DNA of 64,000 nt from Lysobacteraceae bacterium NML07-0707. GTDB taxonomy: Bacteria > Pseudomonadota > Gammaproteobacteria > Xanthomonadales > Xanthomonadaceae. Both the position numbers and the translations under genes were made by a program. This document shows, piece by piece, positions 11,946 to 19,798 of this stretch (position 1 is its first letter; each line of letters opens with the position of its first letter). The stretch is taken from assembly GCA_002798295.1 (NCBI GenBank), contig NWQT01000022.1, positions 58,777 through 122,776 on the forward strand. The letters are read 5' to 3'. A model generated the notes under the pieces. The model was not told the DNA's origin, searched no databases, and worked only from the letters and a program-made list of their open reading frames with translations.

Positions 11946-13835
11946 ATGAATACCCGCTACAATGCCGCCGACATCGAAGTGCTCTCCGGTCTTGACCCGG
12001 TCAAGCGCCGCCCTGGCATGTATACCGATACCAGCCGTCCCAACCATTTGGCGCAGGAGGTCATCGACAATGCCGTGGACGAGGCGCTGGCCGGACATGC
12101 CAAGCGCATCGAAGTGCGGCTGTATGCCGATGGCAGTTGCGAGGTGGCTGACGATGGTCGCGGCATGCCGGTGGATATCCACCCGGAAGAAGGCATTCCC
12201 GGGGTCGAGCTGATCCTCACCCGGCTGCATGCCGGCGGCAAGTTCAGCAATCGCAACTATGCCTTCTCCGGCGGCTTGCATGGCGTCGGCGTTTCGGTGG
12301 TGAATGCGCTTTCCACCCGGGTGGATGTCTATATCAAGCGCGAGGGCAATGAATACCACATGGCCTTTGCCGATGGCCTGCGCACTTCGGAACTCATCAT
12401 CACCGGTACGGTGGGCAAAAAAAATACCGGCACCCGGGTGCGTTTCTGGCCGGATGCCCAGTATTTCGATACGCCACGCTTCAACCTGCGGGCGCTCAAG
12501 CACCTGTTGCGTGCCAAGGCGGTGCTTTGCCCCGGCCTTACCGTCAACTTGTTTGACGAAGCCAGCGGCGAGTCTTGCGAATGGTTCTACGAGGACGGAC
12601 TGCGCGATTATCTCAAGGGGGCGCTGGCCAATGCAGAGCCATTACCGCCAGAGTTGTTTGTCGGGCAGATGAAAAAGGACACCGAAGTGGTGGACTGGGC
12701 AGTGGCCTGGCTGGCCGAAGGCGAGCTGGTACAGGAGAGCTACGTCAACCTGATTCCCACTGCCCAGCACGGCACCCATGTCAACGGTCTGCGCTCGGGG
12801 CTGACCAATGCACTGCGCGAGTTCTGTGACTTCCGCAATCTGCTGCCGCGCGGCGTCAAACTGGCACCGGAAGATGTCTGGGACAGGGTCGCTTTCGTGT
12901 TGTCGCTGAAGATGCAGGAGCCGCAGTTTTCCGGGCAGACCAAAGAGCGGCTGTCCTCGCGGCAGGCTGCCGGTTTCATTGAAGGCGCCGCTCACGATGC
13001 CTTCTCGCTATGGCTGAACTCCCAGCCGGAAATGGGCGAGAAAATCGCCCAGCTCGCCATTGAACGCGCCAGCGCCCGGCTGAAAACCGAAAAACAGGTG
13101 GTGCGCAAGAAGGTCACCCAAGGCCCTGCGCTGCCCGGCAAGCTGGCCGACTGCATCAGCCAGGACTTGTCCCGTACCGAGCTGTTTCTGGTCGAAGGCG
13201 ACTCCGCAGGCGGCAGCGCACGGCAGGCGCGCGACAAGGACTTTCAGGCCATCCTGCCCTTGCGCGGCAAAATCCTGAACACCTGGGAAGTCGGCAGCGG
13301 CCAGGTACTGGCCTCCAGCGAAGTGCATGACCTGGCCGTCGCCATCGGCTGCGACCCTGGCAAAGACGATATTTCCGGCCTGCGCTACGGCAAGGTGGTG
13401 ATTCTGGCCGACGCCGACTCCGACGGCTTGCATATCGCCACCCTGCTCTCGGCGCTGTTTTTGAAGCATTTCCCCGCACTGGTGAAGGCCGGGCATATTT
13501 TTGTCGCCATGCCGCCCTTATTCCGCGTGGACGTGGGCAAGCAGGTGTTCTATGCGCTGGACGAAGAAGAAAAACGCCTGCTGCTTGAGCGCGTGGAGCG
13601 CGAAAAAATCAAAGGCCAGGTCAATGTCACCCGCTTCAAGGGGCTGGGCGAAATGAATCCGCAACAGCTGCGCGAGTCCACCATCCACCCTGACACCCGC
13701 CGCCTGGTGCAACTGACCGTGGACGATGGCGAGCAAACCATTGCCCTGATGGACATGCTGCTGGGCAAAAAACGCGCCGCCGACCGCAAGGTATGGCTGG
13801 AAGAAAAAGGCGACCTGGCAACGCTTGAGGTGTGA
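11946..13835 (+). CDS. parE: DNA topoisomerase IV subunit B
   Basis: A 629-residue ATPase subunit of topoisomerase IV, which decatenates daughter chromosomes. The GHKL ATPase region shows RRPGMYTDT, EVIDNAVDEALAGHA and GGLHGVGVSVVNAL; the TOPRIM region shows EGDSAGGSARQARD, LPLRGKILN and DADSDGLH. RRPGMYTDT, and a length near 630 rather than about 800, mark it as ParE rather than GyrB. The ATG at 11946 (MNTRYNAADIEVL) matches the family start. parC is not in the window. A terminator follows at 13857-13912. Confidence 0.96.
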   Translation: MNTRYNAADIEVLSGLDPVKRRPGMYTDTSRPNHLAQEVIDNAVDEALAGHAKRIEVRLYADGSCEVADDGRGMPVDIHPEEGIPGVELILTRLHAGGKFSNRNYAFSGGLHGVGVSVVNALSTRVDVYIKREGNEYHMAFADGLRTSELIITGTVGKKNTGTRVRFWPDAQYFDTPRFNLRALKHLLRAKAVLCPGLTVNLFDEASGESCEWFYEDGLRDYLKGALANAEPLPPELFVGQMKKDTEVVDWAVAWLAEGELVQESYVNLIPTAQHGTHVNGLRSGLTNALREFCDFRNLLPRGVKLAPEDVWDRVAFVLSLKMQEPQFSGQTKERLSSRQAAGFIEGAAHDAFSLWLNSQPEMGEKIAQLAIERASARLKTEKQVVRKKVTQGPALPGKLADCISQDLSRTELFLVEGDSAGGSARQARDKDFQAILPLRGKILNTWEVGSGQVLASSEVHDLAVAIGCDPGKDDISGLRYGKVVILADADSDGLHIATLLSALFLKHFPALVKAGHIFVAMPPLFRVDVGKQVFYALDEEEKRLLLERVEREKIKGQVNVTRFKGLGEMNPQQLRESTIHPDTRRLVQLTVDDGEQTIALMDMLLGKKRAADRKVWLEEKGDLATLEV

Positions 13836-13856
13836 GGCTGCTCACCAATACCCAAG

Positions 13857-13912
13857 GCAGCAGGCAATGACTTCACACACTTTCAAGGTGTGTCTGCCTG
13901 CTGCTTTTTATT
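13857..13912 (+). terminator. Terminator hairpin after parE
   Basis: A 10-bp stem (13857-13866 pairing with 13895-13904) encloses a smaller 5-bp hairpin (13876-13880 with 13888-13892) and is followed by TTTTTATT. It suits rightward termination of parE and overlaps the last codons of the convergent gene that ends at 13883. Confidence 0.75.
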
Positions 13913-14440
13913 CAAACGACGTGCACGCAAATAAAACAACAACTTATACAACACGATGCTGGGAACAAAGGCATAAAAGAACGACAGTGCCCGCGCCATG
14001 TTGGCGCCTCTACGCTGCCATAGCGGGATGATGTGCTCGGGATTGGTCGATGCCACCTGATAGGCACTTTCAAACGGGTCGCCCATGCTGTCATTCCAGA
14101 CTTGCAGATGAAATGTAGCCGGTGCAACTTCCTCCAGTCGCAGCCTATAAGGTCTATCTGCCTCGTGATAATCCACTGCCTCGGTACATAGCCGCTGTGG
14201 TATCCCGGCCTTCTCGCGCTCGGCCAAAAACACAGAAATTGGCCGGGCGCCATCCCATACGCATACCGGAAACATTGACCCGGGCATACTTTTCTTCGGC
14301 ATCAGCACATAAACATGAAGTAGCCAGGCAGATATCCACCACAATAAAAACCCCAGCGCCAAGCGCATCAAAATCCCTGCAAAAACAGGCTTCTGCCGAA
14401 CCAGAGCCGGCTTAATTTGAGGCTGTGCGCTCATTGTCAT
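13883..14440 (-). CDS. Two-span membrane protein of unknown function, AT-rich
   Basis: A 185-residue protein with a transmembrane segment near each end (about residues 20-44 and 150-172) and a periplasmic-looking domain of about 100 residues between them, containing two Cys (in FPVCVWD and RLCTEA). I do not recognise the family. The ATG at 14440 is chosen because GGGGGGA lies six bases upstream; the frame is open to 14494. Base composition is low for this genome (13921-13980 is about 40% GC), which suggests an accessory or transferred gene. It is convergent with parE and shares the terminator region. Confidence 0.6.
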   Translation of the reverse strand: MTMSAQPQIKPALVRQKPVFAGILMRLALGFLLWWISAWLLHVYVLMPKKSMPGSMFPVCVWDGARPISVFLAEREKAGIPQRLCTEAVDYHEADRPYRLRLEEVAPATFHLQVWNDSMGDPFESAYQVASTNPEHIIPLWQRRGANMARALSFFYAFVPSIVLYKLLFYLRARRLNKKQQADTP

Positions 14441-14617
14441 TTTGATCCCCCCAATCCATCCATCATCACTCAACGTCCGGAAATATCTGGGCATTCACGC
14501 AGCATGGCAAGCCAAACACCTCTTGTAGTACTACTGGCAGCAAGAAATTGACCCTGGGCAACCTGTTTTTCACATGGGTTCGCTAGGCTGACCTTGTCCA
14601 TCCCAAGGAGACTGACC

Positions 14618-15715
14618 ATGCCGCAAATGATGAAAGCCGCTGTTTTCGTGGAGCCTGGCCGCATTGAAGTTGTCGACAAGCCCATCCCTGATATTGGCCC
14701 CAATGATGCGCTAATCCGTATCACCACGACCACCATTTGCGGCACCGATGTGCATATTCTCAAAGGCGAATACCCGGTGGCCAAAGGCTTGACCGTGGGG
14801 CATGAGCCGGTGGGCGTGATTGAAAAACTCGGCAGCGCCGTCAGGGGCTACCGTGAAGGCCAGCGAGTGATTGCCGGCGCCATTTGCCCCAACTTCAATA
14901 GTTATGCCGCACAGGATGGTGCGCCCTCGCAGGATGGCAGCTATCTGGATAGCGATGGCCGCTGCACTTGCCATGGTTACAAGGCCACTGCGGGCTGGCG
15001 CTTTGGCAACATGATTGACGGCACCCAGGCCGAATACCTCCTGGTGCCCGACGCCCAGGCGAATCTGGCGCCGATTCCTGATGGCTTGACTGACGAGCAA
15101 GTGCTGATGTGCCCGGACATCATGTCCACCGGCTTCAAGGGCGCAGAAAACGCCAATATCAAAATTGGCGATACCGTCGTGGTGATTGCCCAAGGGCCGA
15201 TTGGCCTGTGTGCCACTGCTGGGGCACGGCTATTGGGGGCGACCACCATCATTGCCGTCGATGGCAATGAGCACCGTCTTGAAATCGCCAAAAAGATGGG
15301 CGCGGATGTGACGCTCAACTTCAAAAACTGCGATGTGGTGGATGAGGTGATGAAGCTCACCGGCGGCAAAGGTGCCGACAGTGCCATCGAGGCGCTGGGC
15401 ACTCAGGCCACATTTTCTACCGCGCTCAAAATGCTGCGTCCGGGCGGTACGCTCTCCAGCCTTGGGGTGTATTCCGAAGACCTCAGCATCCCGATGGCGT
15501 ATTTTGCCGCCGGGCTTGGCGACCATACCATCCGCACCGCGCTATGCCCCGGCGGCAAGGAGCGCATGCGCCGCTTGATGAATGTCATCGAGGCCAACCG
15601 TCTTGACCTGGGGGTGATGGTCACCCACCAGTACGCCCTGGAAAATATCGTTGAGGCCTATGACTTGTTTGCCAACCAGCGCGATGGCGTGTTGAAAATC
15701 GCCATCAAGCCCTGA
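14618..15715 (+). CDS. Zinc-dependent alcohol dehydrogenase (secondary-alcohol dehydrogenase-like)
   Basis: A 365-residue medium-chain dehydrogenase. Catalytic zinc ligands are C41 in TICGTDVHIL, H62 and E63 in GHEPVGV, and the Asp of CPDIMSTGF that takes the third ligand place in the Thermoanaerobacter/Clostridium secondary ADH group. The Rossmann motif is AQGPIGL. A Cys-rich insert (CPNF to CTCHG, about residues 90-120) is present but lacks the regular four-Cys structural zinc spacing. The substrate cannot be set from sequence; acetoin, 2-propanol or glutathione-independent aldehydes are possible. AAGGAG lies seven bases before the ATG. Monocistronic, ending at a strong hairpin. Confidence 0.85.
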   Translation: MPQMMKAAVFVEPGRIEVVDKPIPDIGPNDALIRITTTTICGTDVHILKGEYPVAKGLTVGHEPVGVIEKLGSAVRGYREGQRVIAGAICPNFNSYAAQDGAPSQDGSYLDSDGRCTCHGYKATAGWRFGNMIDGTQAEYLLVPDAQANLAPIPDGLTDEQVLMCPDIMSTGFKGAENANIKIGDTVVVIAQGPIGLCATAGARLLGATTIIAVDGNEHRLEIAKKMGADVTLNFKNCDVVDEVMKLTGGKGADSAIEALGTQATFSTALKMLRPGGTLSSLGVYSEDLSIPMAYFAAGLGDHTIRTALCPGGKERMRRLMNVIEANRLDLGVMVTHQYALENIVEAYDLFANQRDGVLKIAIKP

Positions 15716-15725
15716 GTCGTTAAAC

Positions 15726-15761
15726 CCCCAACCCCGTCTCTGGCTGGAGACGGGGTTGGGG
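15726..15761. terminator. Bidirectional terminator between adh and hutG
   Basis: A perfect 15-bp GC-rich stem (15726-15740 with 15747-15761, loop of six) sits between two convergent genes. T-runs are short on both sides (TTT), so it is a strong hairpin but a modest intrinsic terminator. Confidence 0.7.
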
Positions 15762-15767
15762 ATGGTT

Positions 15768-16559
15768 TCAGCCTTGAGCCAAGGCTGCGGCAAGCATTTT
15801 TTCCAGCAGCGGCTGCAAGGCAGCGGCTTTGCCCGCATCCCAGGCAAAGCTGGTTTCGTCCATATAGCAGCGCTGGCTGATTTCCAGTTGCACCGCCTCG
15901 ATGCCGGTTTGTGGCTGTCCATAATGACGGGTGATATGGCCGCCCTTGAAGCGGCCATTGGCGACCCAGTCGTAGCCGATTTGTGCGGCCAGTACCGCCT
16001 CGATGCGCGCTTGCGTGGCGGCATGACAGCTTTGCCCGCTGGCAGTGCCCAGGTTCAAATCCGGCAGGCGGCCTTCAAACAGGAAGGGCAGCTCGCCCTT
16101 GATGGAGTGGCCTTCCCATAGCAGCGCCCGGCCATGCTCGGCCTGGATGCGGGCAAGCTCGGCTTGCAATGCCTGATGATACGGGCGCCAGTAAGTATCC
16201 ACGCGCTGCCGCACCTCGGCCTCGTCCGGCGCCTGCCCCGGCAGATACAGCGGCTCGCCATTGAAACCCACCATGGGGCACAGGCCGGTGGTGTTCTGCC
16301 CCGGATACAGCGAGACATCATCCTCGCCGCGGTTGAGGTCAATCACATAGCGCGAGTAGCGCGGCACGATGATGGATGCCCCCATTTCCTGCGCAAAACC
16401 ATAGAGCTGGGCGATATGCCAGTCGGTATCCGGCACCCGCTGCGCCCAGGGCTGCAGGCGTGCGGCGATCTGTTGTGGCAATTCCGTGCCGTGATGCGGC
16501 ACGCTGATCAGCAACGGCAGCCGTCCCTGTAGCAAAAGAAAACTAGAAAAATCATTCAT
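15768..16559 (-). CDS. hutG: N-formylglutamate deformylase (N-formylglutamate amidohydrolase)
   Basis: A 263-residue enzyme releasing formate and glutamate from N-formyl-L-glutamate, the last step of one histidine-degradation branch. Family blocks are SVPHHGTELP near the N-terminus, PRYSRYVIDLNRGEDD, WEGHSIKGELPFLFEG and RFKGGHITRHYG. It fits HutF at 57.9 kb, which produces N-formylglutamate. ATG 16559 is preferred over GTG 16562 (GAGGA upstream). Only nine bases follow the gor stop, so hutG is probably co-transcribed with glutathione reductase rather than with the other hut genes, which is unusual. Confidence 0.92.
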   Translation of the reverse strand: MNDFSSFLLLQGRLPLLISVPHHGTELPQQIAARLQPWAQRVPDTDWHIAQLYGFAQEMGASIIVPRYSRYVIDLNRGEDDVSLYPGQNTTGLCPMVGFNGEPLYLPGQAPDEAEVRQRVDTYWRPYHQALQAELARIQAEHGRALLWEGHSIKGELPFLFEGRLPDLNLGTASGQSCHAATQARIEAVLAAQIGYDWVANGRFKGGHITRHYGQPQTGIEAVQLEISQRCYMDETSFAWDAGKAAALQPLLEKMLAAALAQG

Positions 16560-16568
16560 CACAAATCC

Positions 16569-17918
16569 TCATTGCGCCAGGACAACTTCTTCAGCACTGG
16601 TGGGATGAATGGCCAGTGTTGAACGCAAATCGCCAAGGCGCATCCCCATCTGCATGGCGACGGCAAAGCCCTGCAGGATTTCATCGCTGCCCTCGCCAAT
16701 CAGATGAATCCCCAACACGCGCTCATCCGAGCGGCGATAGACCACTTTGAACAGGCTTTTCTCCGGCTTGTCGGCCAAAGCCCCCAGCATTGGCCGAAAC
16801 GCGCTGCGCGCCACCGCCACGTCATCGCCATGCGCCTTGCGGGCATCGGTTTCGGAAAGGCCGACCGTTGCCAGCGGCGGGTGCGAAAACACCACGGTGG
16901 GAATGGCGGCGAAGTTCACCCGGGCATCTTGTTCCCCGGCAAACAGGCGATCCATCAGCCGTCGTGATGCAGCTACCGCGTGTGGTGTGAGCGCTGGTTG
17001 CGGCGTGACATCGCCCACTGCATACACGCCGGAAGCAGAGGTGTTTTGCCAGGCATCGACTTCGATTTGGCCGCGACTATTGCAATTCACGCCTGCCGCT
17101 TCAAGACCGATATCAGCACTATTGGGCAAACGCCCGGTGGCAAACAATACCTTGTCAAAACCTGCCTGCCTGCCCGATCCGGTTTCCACCGCCAGCTTGG
17201 CCTCTTGCTCGTGCAAGGCGAGCACATCGGCATTGAAGTGCAGCTTGATGCCATGCGCCGTCATGGCATTGGTGAGCGCCTGAGTGATTTCTGCATCGAA
17301 ATGGCTCAGCAATCGCCCTTGGCGCACGAAAATTTCCACTTCGCTGCCCAAGGCCTGCAATACGCCTGCCAGCTCCACGCTGATATAGCCGCCGCCCACA
17401 ATCGCCACACGCGCTGGCGCCTCACGCCAGGCAAAGAAATCATCGGAAACGGCGCCAAGCTCAGCGCCGGGGATTTGCGGGCGCAGCGGGCGGCTGCCGG
17501 TGGCAATCAGAATATGCCGGGCGTGCAGGCGCTTGTCTGCCGCCAGAACCTCACCGGCATTGGCCGTGAGTTTGCCAAAGGCAGGGATCACGCTTACGCC
17601 AAGCTCGTGCAGACGGCTGCCGTAACTGGCGTGGATACGTTCGATATACGCATTGCGCGCAGCCAGGAGCGGGGACCACTCATGTGCCACCTGCTCAGAC
17701 AAATCGAAGCCCAACTGCCGCGCCACGGGCAGTTTCTCGGCCAGGTCGGCGGCCAGCCACATCGCCTTTTTCGGCACACAGCCGACATTCACGCAAGTGC
17801 CGCCCAAAAAATTGGGCTCCAGCATGGCTACGCGCGCGCCATGACGCGCGGCACGGATGGCCGCAGCCAAACCGCCGGAGCCACCCCCCAGAACAATCAA
17901 ATCAAACGCATCTGCCAT
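16569..17918 (-). CDS. gor: Glutathione-disulfide reductase
   Basis: A 449-residue NADPH-dependent flavoprotein that regenerates reduced glutathione. The FAD loop GGGSGGLAAA begins at residue 11, the redox disulfide CVNVGC is at 42-47, the NADPH loop is GGGYISVELAG with a following FVRQGRLL that suits NADPH, and the C-terminal HPTSAEE supplies the catalytic His-Glu. It is the upstream gene of a gor-hutG pair. Confidence 0.95.
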   Translation of the reverse strand: MADAFDLIVLGGGSGGLAAAIRAARHGARVAMLEPNFLGGTCVNVGCVPKKAMWLAADLAEKLPVARQLGFDLSEQVAHEWSPLLAARNAYIERIHASYGSRLHELGVSVIPAFGKLTANAGEVLAADKRLHARHILIATGSRPLRPQIPGAELGAVSDDFFAWREAPARVAIVGGGYISVELAGVLQALGSEVEIFVRQGRLLSHFDAEITQALTNAMTAHGIKLHFNADVLALHEQEAKLAVETGSGRQAGFDKVLFATGRLPNSADIGLEAAGVNCNSRGQIEVDAWQNTSASGVYAVGDVTPQPALTPHAVAASRRLMDRLFAGEQDARVNFAAIPTVVFSHPPLATVGLSETDARKAHGDDVAVARSAFRPMLGALADKPEKSLFKVVYRRSDERVLGIHLIGEGSDEILQGFAVAMQMGMRLGDLRSTLAIHPTSAEEVVLAQ

Positions 17919-18008
17919 ATGCAGTCAGTCCCATCAAAACCGACGATTACGCTACGCGCTTGAGCGCCTGCTCACAATCGCCATTGCCAAACATGAGCGG
18001 GAGTAAAG

Positions 18009-18425
18009 TCAAAACGGCTTGGCCAGCACCAGCCAGATAATCGGCACCAGGGCTAACAGCGGCAACTCGTTGACCCACCGCAATGCCTTGGCAGTGGGCA
18101 GGGCATATCCGGCCTCGGCAGCCTTCAGCCAGCGCCCAATCATCACGCCATAGGCCAGCAGCAGCGCCACCAGGGTTAATTTTGCATGCATCCATGCCCC
18201 CTTGAAGCCCAGCATCGCCCACATGGCAAAGCCCAGTACGAACAGCAGGCCAAACATGACATGACCAAAGCGCGCCAGACGCCTACCCATCAGCAACAGT
18301 CTCGCGCGCACGGCAGGCTCGTCACCGCCTTCAGCGATGTTTACCAGGATACGCGGCAAATAGAACAGTACCGCCATCCAGGCGATGACAAACACCAGAT
18401 GAAAAGTTTTCAGCCATAAATACAT
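18009..18425 (-). CDS. HemJ/CopD-family membrane protein
   Basis: A 138-residue protein with about four transmembrane segments, of the UPF0093/CopD superfamily that includes HemJ, the protoporphyrinogen IX oxidase of bacteria lacking HemG and HemY. The N-terminal LKTFHLVFVIAWMAVLFYLPR contains the family His at position 9, and WMHAKLTLV carries the conserved Lys. The closest idea is HemJ, but copper-related CopD proteins look alike, so I leave out a symbol. It lies 20 bases downstream of the PHB depolymerase gene on the same strand. Confidence 0.7.
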   Translation of the reverse strand: MYLWLKTFHLVFVIAWMAVLFYLPRILVNIAEGGDEPAVRARLLLMGRRLARFGHVMFGLLFVLGFAMWAMLGFKGAWMHAKLTLVALLLAYGVMIGRWLKAAEAGYALPTAKALRWVNELPLLALVPIIWLVLAKPF

Positions 18426-18445
18426 GGACAGCGCTCCGCTTGGCC

Positions 18446-19699
18446 TTAGCTGCTATGTTCAGCCTGCTTGATGAAATCACGAATCTGCGGATAGACCTGA
18501 TTACGCCAGCGACGGCCACTGAAAATGCCATAGTGACCGGCGCCTTCCACGGTGATGTGCTGCTTGCGGCTTTTCGGCACGCTGCTGCACAGCTGGAGTG
18601 CAGCCTGGGTCTGTCCGGCGCCGGAAATATCATCAAGCTCGCCTTCGATGGTCAGCAATGCCGTATCACCAATCGCCGAAGGATCGACCTTTTCACCATT
18701 GACCACCCACTCGCCACGCGGCAGCAGGTAGTCCTGGAATACGGTGCGGATAGTATCCAGATAATACTCGGCGGGCATGTCCAGCACGGCATTGTATTCA
18801 TCATAAAAACGCCGATGCGCCGCCGCGGTTTCCTGATCGCCCTTCACCAAATCCTGGTAATAGTCCCAGTGCGACATGGCATGACGTTCCGGGTTCATGG
18901 CGATAAAGCCCATGTGTTGCAGGAAGCCCGGATAGACCTTGCGGCCACGCCCCGAATAATTGCTCGGCACGGTATGAATCAGGTTGTGCTCGAACCAGCT
19001 CAGCGGGCGTTTCATCGCCAGATTGTTGACCTGGGTGGGTGATTGCCGCGCATCAATCGGGCCGCCCATCATGGTCAGCGAACACGGCGTGGCCTCGCCG
19101 CGCGCGGCCATCAGCGACACGGCCGCCAATACCGGCACGGTTGGCTGGCAAACGCTCACCACATGCAGGCGCTCGGCGCCGATATGGCGGATGAATTCCT
19201 CGATATAGGCCACGTAATCATGCAGATGGAATGCCCCGACCTCCTTGGGCACCATGCGCGCATCGGTCCAGTCGGTAATGAACACCTTGTGGTCTTTGAG
19301 CATGGTCTTGACGGTATCGCGCAACAAGGTGCTGTGATGCCCGGAAAGCGGCGCCACAATCAAAACCGTCGGGTTGTCTTTCATTTGCGCCAGACCATCG
19401 GCCTGATCGTGATAGCGCTTGAAGCGCAGCAGGCGGCAGAACGGCTTTTCCAGCACTACCCGTTCAACCACCGGGATGCTTAAACCATCTACTTCAATCT
19501 CGTGGATGTCGAAGGCGGGCTTTTCGTAATCCTTGCCGATGCGGTGAATCAGCTCATAACCGGCCGCGATGCGCTGCGCGCCGGGCATCCCCGAAAGCCA
19601 GCTCCCCGAAGCGGTATACATCTTGGCCACCGCCTCTGACCAATAAGTAATGGGCGCCATCCAGGCACGGGTGTTTTCATGGAATTGATAGAGCAGCAT
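18446..19699 (-). CDS. phaZ: Intracellular polyhydroxyalkanoate (PHB) depolymerase
   Basis: A 417-residue alpha/beta-hydrolase that mobilises stored polyhydroxybutyrate granules. The nucleophile is Cys184 in VSVCQPT, matching Cys183 of Ralstonia eutropha PhaZ1, with the Asp of GELDDISG and His of EGAGHYGIF completing the triad. There is no signal peptide, as expected for the intracellular type. The ATG at 19699 (MLLYQFHENTRAW) matches the family start. No PHB synthase (phaC) or phasin is in the window, so the polymer must be made from elsewhere on the genome if this is functional. Confidence 0.92.
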   Translation of the reverse strand: MLLYQFHENTRAWMAPITYWSEAVAKMYTASGSWLSGMPGAQRIAAGYELIHRIGKDYEKPAFDIHEIEVDGLSIPVVERVVLEKPFCRLLRFKRYHDQADGLAQMKDNPTVLIVAPLSGHHSTLLRDTVKTMLKDHKVFITDWTDARMVPKEVGAFHLHDYVAYIEEFIRHIGAERLHVVSVCQPTVPVLAAVSLMAARGEATPCSLTMMGGPIDARQSPTQVNNLAMKRPLSWFEHNLIHTVPSNYSGRGRKVYPGFLQHMGFIAMNPERHAMSHWDYYQDLVKGDQETAAAHRRFYDEYNAVLDMPAEYYLDTIRTVFQDYLLPRGEWVVNGEKVDPSAIGDTALLTIEGELDDISGAGQTQAALQLCSSVPKSRKQHITVEGAGHYGIFSGRRWRNQVYPQIRDFIKQAEHSS

Positions 19700-19798
19700 G
19701 CAAGACTCCGAAAGTGCTGCGCCGCAGCATAACACGATTGCTCAGCCCCGCCAGACAGCCCAGTGGCAGACATGCGACACCGGGCTGCGCCGTTGGTT

